DNA of 64,000 bases from Selaginella moellendorffii (lineage: Eukaryota; Streptophyta; Lycopodiopsida; Selaginellales; Selaginellaceae), in contig NW_003314276.1 of the NCBI RefSeq assembly GCF_000143415.4, forward strand, positions 879,825 through 943,824. The letters run 5' to 3'. Positions within the stretch are counted from its first letter, which is position 1; each line of letters opens with the position of its first letter. Both the position numbers and the translations under genes were made by a program. Shown in pieces: positions 46,275 through 58,810 of this stretch. Under the pieces are notes generated by a model. It did not search any database, was not told the DNA's origin, and worked only from the letters and a program-made list of their open reading frames with translations.

Positions 46275-46884
46275 CTCTCCCCCCCTTGGGGAAGATCGAC
46301 GTCCTCGTCGATGCATACTCGAGTCTAGCAAACTGTCAAGGAAACAACTCCGAAAGTTAACGGAAAGCACACTATGTGGGAAACACACTGACTTAAATGA
46401 GTTATGGAACGACCTCTCCTCTACGTCCAAAGACGTTAAGACTCAGACACCCTCCGGCCATCACCGACAAGGAAATGACTAACAGAGTTAACCACCCTTG
46501 CTGTTCCGAGTACCACTCGGCTTACAAAGGAATGATACATCCCTGCCCGCAGGGACATAGGGAGAAGGCCAAAGGCCCAACTTCCCCTGGGCAAGAAATC
46601 AATCCCGTCGGGAAGATTTAGATAACTACTATAAACTGGCAGATTAAGTTGTTTACACGACCACGCCCCTTTTCGAAAATGAGTCATCGAGAGAGAGGCA
46701 GGGACTTGTGATCAGTCTATAATAGTTATCCCCATGGTTATGGATTGGACCCATGCACCGAAGTGCCGAAGTTAGTCTGCCAAAATTGACCCAAGTACGA
46801 ACAAATGAGAGGAACGACACTTTGATTTATAGAAATATATTACTTTATTAGTTTGCAAGATTTATTACAAGGTTTTTACAAAAA

Positions 46885-49631
46885 CTAGTGTTGATTACTA
46901 TTCTCATACTCCGTGATAAGCTCACGGGCATGTGCAAGATTACTAAGAGGCTCCCAAGTTGATTCACAAGTTGGGTAACCTTTCCATTTAACTAGATATT
47001 CCTTCACACGAGCCCGTCTCCGGAACCGGGAATCCAAGATAGTTTCTACTTCGTATTCAGGTTTACCGTCCACAACATTTGGTGGCGGACGAATCTCCCC
47101 TTGACGTGCAACATCCATAGTGTAAGGAGTCAATAGGTTGGCATAAAATACATTATGAACATTGGACATCTCCGCAGGCAGATCCAACCGATAGGATACA
47201 TCACCAATGCGTTTAAGCACTCAATAGGGTCCAACATATCTTGGCAAAAGCTTCCGAGACAAAGAACCCTTAATGTTCAAGTTTCGGGAAGATAGCCACA
47301 CCTGATCTCCCACTTGATAGGATACATCCCGACGATGGTGATCCTTATCACGTCGATACCTATCCTGAGCTTTGCCCATTGCCTCAGTTGCTCTAGACCA
47401 ACCTTGACGTAGCTGCTCCGCATAAGTCTCAACGGCCGGGACCAACACCTCGGACATTGGTTTTGGTACAACAATCTGTTGGGGAACCCCACGAGCATTC
47501 CCTTGCAGCATCTCCCATGGAGAACAGCCTATAGCGCTATGAAATGTGTTGTTGTAACATATTTCTGCTGTATCCAAATGCTCAACCCAGTCGCGTTGGT
47601 CCGCTGCGACATAGTACCGCAGATAATCCTCAACTTGAGCATTCACACGTTCGGTCTGCCCATCAGTCTGAGGATGATAAGCCGTACTAAACTTTAACTT
47701 GGTACCAAACAACTGGAACAGTCTGCCCCAAAACTTCCCCGTAAACCTCGAATCCCTATCTGAGATCATCTCTTTGGGAAGACCACGAACTCGCACTACT
47801 TCATGGAAAAAGAGCTTTGCTGCTTGTTTCGCATTCACTGTTCCCACAGTTGGAATGAAGTGTGCAATCTTCGACAACCGATCCACAACAACCATCAAAG
47901 TATCATAACCCTTAGACTTTAGCAAGCAAGTGACGAAATCAAGTGTCACACTTTGAAATGGCCATGTTGGTGCTGGAATGCACTGCAACTTTCCAGCCTG
48001 CTTCTCAGCTTTGCGCTTACATTGCTGGCATATAGGGCAGGAACAGACATAGTCTGCTACATCACCTTCCATACCAGACCAGAAAAATCCCTTTTTCAAC
48101 GAAGCTAGCGTCTTTCGCTGTCCATCATGTCCCGCTGTTGGAACATCATGATGTTCCCGCAAAAATAACTGCTGCAGGTCCTTAGAGGGAAGATACAATC
48201 TTTCTTGCTTATAGAATATAAGCCCATCCCGAACTGAGAAGTGAAGCTTCGCATTAGTGCGACTAGCAACTTTTGCTGCTTCGCTACTAGGGTTCTGCTT
48301 CAACAACCCCGCACGGCATAAGATTGCCTTCGCCAATGGATTACTTCCATATGAAGCCTGAACGTCCTCCAACCAATCCGAACTGATAGCCGATATTGCC
48401 CAGAATTGAGCTTGACGACTTAACATATCCGGAACAATATTGTCTTTACCAAGTTTATATATAATTTCAATATCATATCTAGCTAGCTTCTCTTGCCAAC
48501 GAGCTTGCTTCGGCATAAGCTTAGGCTGCATAGCAAAGTAGCTCAGTGTGTTACTATCTGTATAAACCTTAGTGTGTCCACCCAAGTAGTGTCTCCAGTG
48601 TTCTAGGGCCGACACTATAGCAAACATCTCTTTCTCATGCATTGGCCATCTTCGTTGGGTTTCATCCAATTTCTTGGAATAGAATGCAACGGGACAACCA
48701 TGTCGCCTTAGCGTAACACCAACTGCTTTGTCACAATCTTGCTGCAACACGGCACCAATAGCATATCCAGACGCATCACAATGCACTTCGAAGGGTTTAT
48801 CAAGATCTGGGATCCTAAGAACAGGAACCGTAGTCAAGATCTCCTTCAACCGTACAAAAGCACGTTGACAAGCTGGTGTCCAATGAAATGGAATACTACT
48901 CTTCGTCAACTTAGTTAACGGAAGAGCAATCCTTGCAAAATTGCGGACAAACTTGCGATAGTATCCCGCCAAACCGAGAAAGGAATGAACATCTGATACA
49001 GTGGTCGGGATTTCCCAAGACTTCACCGCTTCCACTTTCTTTGGATCGACTTCAAGCATGCCACCACTAACTATATGTCCGAGAAATTTTACGCACAATT
49101 GACCAAAGCACATTTACTTTCCTTAGCATACAGTTTGTGTTTGCGCAACTTCTGAAACACCAGCTCCAAGTGTTTCAAATGATCCTCCAACGTTTCGCTG
49201 AAGACTAGAACATCGTCGATGTATAGGACAACAAATGCGTCCAAATAATCTCCGAATATTCTATCCATCATAATGTTGAACGTTGCCGGAGCATTGCATA
49301 ACCCGAACGGCATGACAAGGAACTCATAAGATCCGTACCGAGTCTTAAAGGCTGTCTTCTCCACATCCTGATCCGCCACCCGTATCTGATGATACCCAGA
49401 CTGCAAATCAAGTCGCGTAAAATACTTAGCCTTTAAGAGTTGGTCAAATGCGAGGCAAAGGATAACTGTTCTTGACCGTGATCTTATTGAGTGCCCGATA
49501 ATCAATACACATCCTCATGGTTCCATCCTTTTTCATAACAAAAAGGATTGGTGCTCCATAAGGTGACTTGCTGGGTCGGATATGACCTTTATCAAGAAGC
49601 TCCGTGAGTTGCTTCTTGAGTTCAGCCATCT
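46885..49631 (-). pseudogene. Chromovirus pol (RT, RNase H, integrase, chromodomain), family B2
   Basis: Read from 49631 downward: the RT begins abruptly at [21 protein letters not shown], then the [10 protein letters not shown] active site (one frameshift near 49100 and one near 49445), RNase H, and the integrase zinc region CPICQQCK. The D-D-E core includes SDRDSRF and [12 protein letters not shown] without an intron. A TGA at about 47220 precedes the chromodomain (VKWKGYPTCESTWEP). gag and protease are missing: homology to 61883 stops at 49631, where the TRIM begins. Very similar to the element at 59.9-64 kb. Confidence 0.92.
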
Positions 49632-50502
49632 TGTAGCACACCTTATCTCTCTCCCCTTAAGCCAACTGGAAAAGAGGCAATTGCTTGATGAGAGAGCCCT
49701 TAGTGGCTATTTTATCCCCATTTATCCCCCAAGGTTCCAAGGATCCACGGTGACAGTATATCCAAATCTCATCCCATGATCACATGTGCTACACTCACCC
49801 TCCCTTCAGAGATGTCAATGTTCTCATTGACTATTGACTAACAACCCCTACTGAGCCAAGGGGAACTAACACCTCCATTTCCGCACTCAATCTACCAATC
49901 CCCCCTTCAGAGATGTCAATGTCCTCATTGACTATTGACTAACAACCCCTACTAAGCCAAGGGGAACTAACACCTCCATTTCCGCACTCAATCTACCAAT
50001 CCTTCCATTGTGTAGACTAGTTATTCCATGCGAGGCAACTAGTCATCCACCCGTACCGCAGTCCCATGGTGGATACCTTCGTCCGTGGATACTCCACACA
50101 AGAGAAAGGATATACGCTATTCCATGCGAGGCAACTAGTCATCCACCCGTACCGCAGTCCCATGGTGGATACCTTCGTCCGTGGATACTCCACACAAGAG
50201 AAAGGATATACGCATGGATGCCCAATATGTACGATTTTCTAATTTAGGGGTAGGAATATACCTTGCTCAAGGGTATATTATATTTTAGGTAGCCACTAAT
50301 CAATGGGAATCGAACCCGTGCCATTTGCTCCGATACTAACTGTAACGCACCTTATTTCTCTCCCCTTAAGCCAACTGGAAAAGGGGCAATTGCTTGATGA
50401 GAGAGCCCTTAGTGGCTATTTTATCCCCATTTATCCCCCAAGGTTCCAAGGATCCACGGTGACAGTATATCCAAATCTCATCCCATGATCACATGTGCTA
50501 CA
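49632..50502 (-). mobile_element. TRIM (terminal-repeat retrotransposon in miniature)
   Basis: 871 bp: two 162-bp terminal direct repeats (49632-49793 TGTAGCACACC...GTGCTACA and 50341-50502 TGTAACGCACC...GTGCTACA) around 547 bp of non-coding DNA. On the minus strand, a GTTAGTATCGGAGC primer-like site follows the right repeat and the purine tract GAAGGGAGGGTGAG precedes the left one, so it is oriented minus. The interior holds two tandem duplications (period about 100 bp at 49803-50002; 96 bp at 50022-50213). Confidence 0.85.
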
Positions 50503-52140
50503 ATCATGCTGCAATTACTTCATTATTAAAGTGGAAGAACTTGGTTGGTTGTACTGCTTAGTGGGATTTGAAACTTCAGATATATAATTTTGATGTTGTT
50601 CATTGCCCGAGGAGTTCTATGGTTGATATTGATGCTTTTTCTTAAGCTTCTTTTCCTTCTTCACTCTTTTTTATATTTCTGATGATTCTGTTGTTCTAAT
50701 ATCTGTGGATTTTTTAAATAAGGATTTTGTGCCATTAACAGTTGTTGTACTTGATGTTCAGTGTCCTTAAGGTGCAAAGCAAGATTTACCTACTCTTGAT
50801 GAGGTTCGTGAGGCTTAAAAGATTGAGTTGTGGATTTGAAGGTTTCACAATAGATTTAAGAATTTTGCATCATTTGCTAATGACTTGCCATTTCGGCATT
50901 TATATTCTCAATATCGCCTTGAGGATGGCCTTCTTTATTTTGTGGGAACAGATCTTGATGATTATTTATAACTAATGGTACCTTTGATCTTTATTCCACG
51001 TTTTCTCCATGCCTATCATGATTCTTCTATTTTAAGCGGGTATATGGGATATCGTCGTGTGATCGAGAAGATGCATAGATCTTTTTATTGATTGAAGATG
51101 TGATGTGATGGTATCTAGTATATGCGTAATTGTGTTTGATGCCAAGCTTGTAATACTCCCCCTTGTGCTGCATAAGGATGGTTAGAGTCAATTGCAATTT
51201 CCCGTTTGTTTGAGTTGGTGGTGTTTGATTTGATGGGGCCCTTTCCACGACTACTGGCAATGAACATGTCATTATTGCTTTTGACTACTTGACTCACTAG
51301 GTGGAAATCAGTGCTTTTGCTAGTGCATTTGCAATTACTATTAGATACTTCCTCCTCAATCAAGCGGTGTTTCAACATTCCTGGTTGGAGCAGATTCTTT
51401 CAGATAATGGTCTCACATTTATTGTTGAGGCATTTCACGTTTTGACGTCTCGGTTGAGGATACACCACATTTTCACAAATTCTTATTATCCATAGTCAGA
51501 CAGTTTGGTGGAAAGGCTCATTTTGACCTTTAAAGGGATGATCGTAAAGTATGTGAATTTCAACATTTAGATTGGGATGGTTATTTACCGTCTCTTCAAT
51601 ATACATATGTTATAATGGTGCAAAGTTTTGTTGGTGCTTCACTATATAAACTCCTATATAGTCATGATCCAATATTATCAATGGAATAGGATTGCCACGT
51701 GCTATTAATGTTAGGTCATGGGATCAATATTTGACGAGTATTCTTCCACTTGTTCAAGCAGAATCTACCAAACACTTGGGCCATATACAAGTGGAACAAC
51801 TATCTCAACAGTGCTACAGCTCCCATCATTATCCACCTACGGAGTACAAAGTGGATGACTTGGTGTTAATTTGTTTTCCCAATCTTATGGTATATGATTT
51901 ATTTAAGAGGCTCGTTGCTTAGTGGAAAAAACTGTATTGGATGTTGTAGCAAATTGGACCACAAGTTTATGAGGTTTGGCATGACATTCAACAGTTCAAT
52001 CCTCTAGAAATTATGTATGTGCAGTAGTTGAAACACTTTATGCAAAGGGATAAAAAACAATTGACACCACTTACAGATCCACTAATGCCTTCTCTTGATG
52101 TTCGTCTACATCCTAGCCCATCCATAAGAGAACCCTAATG
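50503..52140 (+). pseudogene. Family D gypsy RNase H / integrase remnant
   Basis: Degenerate RNase H end (AAITSLLKWKNL, WDLKLQIYNFDVVH), then integrase traces: DLMGPFP, TRWKS / EISAFASAFA and LEQILSDNGLTFI, with many stops. Near 52158 a purine-rich AAAAGGGGATAA may be the polypurine tract and TGTACAGC (about 52183) the start of a decayed 3' LTR. Confidence 0.7.
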
Positions 52141-53120
52141 GTCTTTTATCATTTCGATAAAAGGGGATAATATGAGGTCCAAGTGTACAGCTATAATACC
52201 GTATACTAATATTAGCATAGTGAGACTTTGGTAGTTGTTGGATTGGTTTTAATTCAAACCACTCACTCTTGTATATAAGCTAAGGCTTTTGGAATAATTG
52301 ATATGCATATTTTTATATTCCTTCCACATTCTATGCATTCACAATTCTTATTTATCCTCTGAGGGTTTTTAGATTTAAAATCATAATACACTAAATTAGT
52401 GTGGGATATGTTATAAAGAAAGAAAATATTCTAGAGAAATATTCTATCAAGGAATATTAGAGAAATCTGAATATTTTGAGCATCTTTGTGGCTCATCCTT
52501 CCAGCTCCAAAATGCCAGTGCAATAGGCAACTACTGGTAAAAAGTGATTATTTTAAAGGAGTTATAGACAAGTAACTTTTGATATCTATAATCACACTCA
52601 TGATAATAATAATAATGGTCTAAGAGTCAAGTTTTGGAATAGTAAATAACACTTTCACTTCTAGGGTTTTTACCAATCAAAAGTTTGTATAAGTGGTTGT
52701 TATAAGCAACCAAAGATACTTAAAAAAATGATATATTGAGGCATTTAAAGTCAAGTGTCCTTGAATTTGAATAATATTGGGCTGGATGACTTCTTAAGAA
52801 GTCCAAATTTATAAACTTATATTTGTATATATAAAGTAATTTTGCCTTCTCAATTGGAGCAGCCTTAAGAAAAATGTCATTTGTAATCATCTCTTTTTTT
52901 GTTTTCTAAAACTTTATATATATTGCAATTTAGGTTTTGTTGAATTGATTTTATAAGATTGAATGTTGAGATAGAGCTCTAGAGCCATGAAGATTCTTAG
53001 TGGGTATCTATAGTAGATATCTTTTCCTTTCTTCATCAGCTAGATAAAGATTCTCATGTGTTAAAGGCTGCGTGATCCTCTTCATTAGAAATAGATCATG
53101 TATTATTAGACCCTTTATGT
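52141..53120. other. Probable decayed 3' LTR of family D and AT-rich DNA
   Basis: Starts with TGTACAGC after a purine tract and contains TATATAAGC near 52275; no second LTR is available in the window to confirm it. Nothing else recognised. Confidence 0.35.
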
Positions 53121-53720
53121 ATTTCTACTTAAGCTAGTTGAGAAATTAGTCATTATATGTGCACTTAAACTAGAAAGGACTAAAGAAGGAAATTTTAAGT
53201 TAACATTTAGTTAAACATATTTTATCTGGTGAAAATAAAATTATATTAACTTGCATTTGGTAGTGTTGAAAACCCCTATTAAATTTAGTCCTTCAAATAA
53301 TAGTTTATTATGTCTTCCTAGCACTCTCGTTATAATACTTCATGAATTGGTCCTATTGACTATTTATGGAAGGTGTCAAGAATTATCAATTATGTATATC
53401 TATAAAATGTAAAGAATGTTTTGAACACGATGGTGTTATTTCTGAATCTAAATTCATAATCTAACATTAGTTTATATTTAATAAAAATTATAACCTTGTT
53501 GAAAAGACTATCTTTAAAAGATAAAGAATTGGGATGAATGCACAAAGTGAACTTGGCTAAAGACATAATTTGTTAATTTTTATATTGTTTTGCTCCTTGT
53601 TGGAAGTGTCACTTTTTGTTTTGCATTTAGCTTGGAGTTAAACCCATGTTCTATACAATGATACCTATATTCTTGCATTAGACCATTACTATGTTGAATT
53701 TTGAGCCAAAATTTATTTTG
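53121..53720 (+). mobile_element. Very old family B LTR, AT-decayed
   Basis: Phrase-by-phrase match to 12830-13330 (TTTCTACTTAAGCTAGTTGAGAAA..., CTATTTATGGAAGGTGTC, GATGGTGTTATTTCTGAATC), with most differences being C-to-T or G-to-A. A faint copy of the TRIM LTR may follow at about 53835-53935. Confidence 0.7.
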
Positions 53721-55168
53721 GATTTATTTTAAGATAAAATTTGACAAATTCAATTCCTATTAAGTACTGTTACTTACAATATAATATAATTTATCTTCTT
53801 ACCACATTGAACACATTTTATATTTTTCCTCTTAGATAGCTAGTAAAAGGGTAATTTATTCATGAGAGGAATTTAATGGCTATTTACCCTTGAGCACCTT
53901 TAAAATTGAAATAATATTTATTTGCATCCATGAGTACATCCTTTATCTTGTAAGGGATTTATTAATGAAAGAGTCTATTAAAGGATTATACTACAGGTGG
54001 ATGACTTATTCCCTTATATGAAGTATTTAGTTTATACAATAAAAATATTAAGACATCTAAATACGAGAGGGTTAATTTAATTAATAGTAGTGCTATTAAG
54101 TAGAAATAACACTACTATTAAGCAAACCAAGCATTGCTACATGCAAAGTGTAGCAAAGTTTTCTATAAATTTGATAGCATAATCAATGGATAACATTGGT
54201 TTAATAATATTTATAATCCTACTTATCAAAAGCCAAAGTAGCTTGATCTTCATATTCATTTCACGATGGAGAATTGAAATAAATTAGGATTAGCTCTGAA
54301 GAACTATAATTAAATAAGATTCAGCTCTAGTCTTTGGCATTGGGTGGGCTGTGGCAAGTAATTATCCTTGCAAACTTAGTTGAGAGGAACATTTGGTTGA
54401 TGGCATGCTCGGCCTTGTGGATGAGCCTATCATTCAAGCATTAGATTATCATTATGTGCTTATGTAGAAGGGGAGCTATCTTTTATACACACATATGGCG
54501 TGCAATTTGTAAAAGGGTGGAAATTACAATTCAGTGTCAATGTGGTAGTTTTCTATTGGTTCGGCATTAAATGTCAATCCCATTGCAATGGATGTGCCAT
54601 AGATGCTGGCCCGATGGGTTAATGATGTCCCCATAATATGAACATTGTGCTATATATAGATGCCACATATCATCAAGTTTGACCCCATGACCTAGGGATT
54701 CATCAGATCTTAGGGTTTAGGAGATGCTTCCTTGCATTAGCACCCTGCCTTAGCGCTCTGCTATTTGACATGTTTCTTGGCACCAGATGTGGAAGGTAAC
54801 TTGGTTTGCTAGTGATTGCTTTCAAATGTTTTTGTGGGCAATGTTGGAAGTGGCTTTGATTTTCTACTAAATTGCTCTCTATAGACTTTGAAGTTCCTAC
54901 CATGAGTATAGTTCCCTCCCAGGTTTACTTTAAATTTGTGTCATTGAAACTTTTTCTTCTAAGTTTACTGGAAGATGTGGAGGAAGAGGAGGTGGATGGC
55001 CTTCCATCCAATTTTAGTGATTCAGATTGTGGTTCAAGTGTGGATAGTGACAACGATGCTTTCTTAGAGGTTTGGTTAATTTTCAGCCTCCTAGATTCAA
55101 TTGATTTGCACGTTTCTAGGCCTTCTATAATTTTTTGTGATTGAGGTGATTTGGTAGTTTAGCCGCAT
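53721..55168. other. AT-rich DNA, little recognised
   Basis: An open stretch at 54872-55144 (+) is acidic (EDVEEEEVDGL...SDSDCGSSVDSDNDAF) and may be the upstream part of the integrase-like pseudogene that follows. Otherwise no signal. Confidence 0.35.
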
Positions 55169-57360
55169 TTGACATCTGAAAGGCACCTGAAGATCCTCGA
55201 GACTAAGACTATTGTTTACCTTGCATGCTATCTTAGAATTTCCAAGCCAACACTATACAAATACATGTGGCTTGTCGATCCAAATTGGAGAGGCATATAC
55301 TATAAGGTACCATTTGAAGAAGTACTTCATCATGTCTGGACTAATAATGCGATGAATCAAGATGGCACAAACTGGGGGATTATCAATTCCCAATCTAGCT
55401 ATCAAATTGGAGGATACTAGTTTAGCAAACACCAAATTTGTGAAGCCTTAGCCACTCATAACCCAACTAGGCTAAAACAGAGGCACTTGACAAGGATTTT
55501 ACAATAGATTTATAGGAATGAGAAGGCTTATACACTTTGCCATATGGAATGTGAGTATTCTTTTATTTCTGCCTTTTGTGAGCATATGTGGTAACATGTT
55601 TATTGTAGCATATTGCAAGCTTGTAAGCTATGGTTTCTATGTATATGCCATTATTTGCGGGGCAACTCATTATATTGTAGCTTGCAAGTTGGCTACCTCC
55701 AAAGAATCCCATGCAATATTCAACACATATGCATAGGTTGTTCATCGATTTGGAAGGCCCAAGTGCATTCGGAGTAATAATACTCTAGAGCACAGTGAGG
55801 TCAAGAGGGATATAGTCCATTATTGGGGTCCTGCAGCTAAGAGCTTTATATGTAGAATATCAACATGTAACCAAGTACTCACAACATTAAAATTTGTCCA
55901 AATAAGGACTAAATCCATTTTATTTTATAGTATATAGAGCATTTGTGGAAAGAGTTTTTTGAGTGCGTGATGTGGTTTTATAAGCACCTTTTTGAGTCTA
56001 TAAAAAATATAAAAATTCTCGATGTATCTAATCCATGGCACAACCAAAGTCTACTGTAAGGAACCAACTCGCCGAGGTGTCGTAGGCTAAAGGATCCCCG
56101 AAAGCATGACCAAAATGACAAAGAGTTCATCGAATGGGACTGAGTCGAAGATCGAGTCCAAGACTGACTCTGAGACCGAGTTCGAAATAGAGTCCGAGAT
56201 CGAGTCCGAGGCCGAATCGGAGACCGAGTTCAAGACCGATTTCGAGACAGAGTCCGAGATCCAAATCGGGTCCGAGACTGAGTCCGAGGTTGAGTCCAAA
56301 GTCGAGTCTGAAATCGGGTCCGAGACCGAGTCCAAGATCGAGTCTGAGACCGAGTCTGAAGTCGGGTTCGAGATCGAGTCCGAGATTGAGTCCGAGACTG
56401 AGTCCGAATACTAATACGGGTCAAAGGGTGAAAGCCCAAAGCGTGCGTCTCCCGGGGGGGGGGGGGAGGAACTGCAGGGGGTTCCAAAAGTATAGTAGGG
56501 ATAGTGAGGTCTAGGAACCAATTTTGAAGGAACTCTCCAGTGGGGTTTCCAAACAGACTTGAGGTTGGGACTGGGACCGAGGGGCCTTGGGTGGGAGTGA
56601 GCATGGACTTGGTTGGTGCCGGAGGGGCCATCCAAGGAAGTGCTCAAGAGCAGCTCCCACTCCCGAAAGGGAAACTGACTGCGGTGCTCCCGGCTAATGT
56701 GGAGTGGTGCCCCACTTAAGTACCATGCGGCTCATTGGTCCTCACCCTTCCTAGGGGCTTGGACCTTCCCTTCGGGATGGAATTGGGGGGGTAGAGGTAC
56801 CCATACCGGGCCGTTAGGCCACGGTGTTTTGCCCCGGCGTCCCGAAGTAAGTGTTGCACCCAAGACTTGGGATTTAGAGGGTCCCATGATCAAGTCTTGT
56901 GGTACCAAGGGATGTTAGGAATCTGGAAGCTTGGTGTGCTTGGTTGCTTGTGCTTGCGGGGAGTGTAGCCGAACCTTAAGTCCAGTCTAACCCGGGGAGG
57001 GGGATTGGGAGAGATTTAGGAATTCGTGGATGGATGGGTAACACTCTGTTGCTGGTGCAGTGAGTAGATGAAACCAAGTAGAACCAAGTAGGAGTTGGTA
57101 CTATAGGCGGGAACCTTGGCGAGGGAATAGCAAAAGCTAAGGTAGTGTTGGACGGATAGACGAGGTAAGCTGGCAAATTGGAAAGGAAAAATTTATGGCT
57201 TACATCTACATTGTGTCTTTGCTCTATACCTCAAGAAGGATATTTTGCACTAGGTTGCAACCTGGAACCTCCATGAGGTCTGTCTGTATCGATGTGGTGA
57301 TTACTTTAAGCCATCTCATATTCCTACAAACTTATTTCAACCAATGGAACAAGAGCTTAG
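55169..57360 (+). pseudogene. Integrase-core-like gene remnant, split by a solo LTR
   Basis: Degenerate frames carry a colinear set of blocks: AYTLCHME (from Y-T-L-W-H-M-D), GFYVYAIICGATHYIVACKL, VHRFGRPKCIRSNNTLEH, GPAAKSFI and STCNQ; then, after 56055-57204 is skipped, LDVSNPWHNQSLLHCVFALYLKK and WNLHE. This order matches a family of stand-alone integrase-core proteins that I know mainly from animals and fungi (rve/RNase H fold; H-x-D-G, G-R-P-x-x-x-R-x-D and N-Q-R-x-E type motifs). The key Asp in the R-S-D-N box reads Asn here. Multiple stops; not functional. Identification is from memory, moderate. Confidence 0.5.
56055..57204 (+). mobile_element. Solo LTR, family A
   Basis: 1150 bp, TGTAAGGAACCAACTC...GGCTTACA, with a perfect 5-bp target duplication TCTAC (56050-56054 and 57205-57209). 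Minisatellite at about 56110-56410; G-run module with 13 Gs near 56453. Confidence 0.95.
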
Positions 57361-58810
57361 GTAAGAAATTTAGTAATGTTATAAAATTCTTTATAAATTG
57401 TGCTTTTGTAGGATTATGCTGGCTGTTGGTGGAAAAAATATTGAAGTTATACTTAAACCATTTCTCTCCAATGTCGAAGGTGCAACTTTGTCAGAGGTAA
57501 TCTTTAGAGCAAAAATAGAACAATTTCTTTTAATCTATTTTGTTATGCTTAATTACTTTACAGGCTCTCGGTACTATTTGAAGCTAGGCTTTTTTTATGC
57601 ATCGGGAGGGACTCAACTTGGATGAATAATATCTACTTCATTTGGATCTAACAATAGAGTGTGCAATTGCTCATATCACAAATGTAGATCTACCACTTTA
57701 CATCGAGAGTGCCTTGATTATAGCAACATTAGTGAAGCAACAAGCTTTGGAAAAATTGCACTTGGCTATAGTCAAAGAAAACTGAATGTTCTTTAGTGTA
57801 AATTTAAAAGTCAATTCTTGATATTCTCAATTTTAGGGTTGCCACATTCAAGATTAGGGTTTACACCAAGTCCCACCCATATTGAATGTGCCTTGGATAC
57901 AGGGCAATTTCATTTTATGACAACGTTTTATATGATTTTGTCAATGGTTCATTCATTCTTCCAATCGATTTGTATGATCTAAGCAGAGGTAAGGCTTCTA
58001 GTGCACACTCCCCTAATCGCAAGACCACCGCCTAAGCAAGAGTGCCACAACTAAGATGGTGGGTAGCTTCTCCTCGATCAAATTTGCATAATCATTCCCT
58101 TGTGGTTTTCAAGCTCAAAGCAAGAACACTACATGCCTTAACAGTAGTAGACACTATGCAAGAAATATCTTGCGAGCATGCACCCAAGCACTTGATGTTC
58201 CATAGTTGGTACAACCAACAATCCCACAAGACACATGCCAACCACTTGATTTTCCAGGCTCTACAGTAGGGACATCAACTCCAACAGCATCCCACCCATA
58301 GCTCCCAACTGCATTTGAGCAAATAGAGTGTCACCTAACATTGCATACATTGGAACATATTCAGAACCTCTAGCATGTTTCATTCTCCTCACCTTCCCTA
58401 GAAAACAGTAGCCCTAGTGTCTGAAGAGTAAAGTCTGAATGCCTCATACCCACGGTGTTGTCTAATATAGAATGCTGCCACCAACACCAACTATGGGATG
58501 TGCTAGCCCATATAGTGCTATTGCTACCAACCGCTACAACTCTCGCAACTCAATCTACTGGTACAAGTGCCAATACCTGGCCATCTACCTCTCGAAACAA
58601 CAAGCGGTCTAGCTCGGTAAGTTTTTCATTTGTCCCCATCTTTTGTCCATGTGTTTTTTTGTGTAGGGTGAGTTGACAATGCCACCACACCACCAAGCTC
58701 ATACTTCCCCATCAACATTCCAAAACTACTCCTAAGGATCGACATCATCATTTAGTGGAGCTTTAAAATTTAGATATATTCAAGCTGACCCTCAAGGTGG
58801 GCTGCCATGT
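57361..58810. other. No assignable gene
   Basis: Short frames such as 57398-57625 (MLAVGGKNIEVILKPFLSN) may belong to the decayed integrase-like unit. The remainder shows nothing recognisable. Confidence 0.4.

Larger units (their letters stand above)
45368..50502 (-). mobile_element. Composite insertion: truncated chromovirus plus TRIM sharing one target duplication
   Basis: Left end is a family-B2 LTR (TGTAGCGCAC..., 45368-46274). Then come pol (46885-49631, minus) and a TRIM (49632-50502), all in the same orientation. ATCAT lies directly at both outer ends (45363-45367 and 50503-50507), and the family-D frame resumes exactly if the block plus one ATCAT is removed. Neither part has its own second target duplication. 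Confidence 0.75.

Noticed and set aside
49632-50502. Independent TRIM insertion into the chromovirus
   Set aside because: No 5-bp duplication flanks the TRIM alone and the chromovirus does not continue on its far side; the composite explanation fits better.
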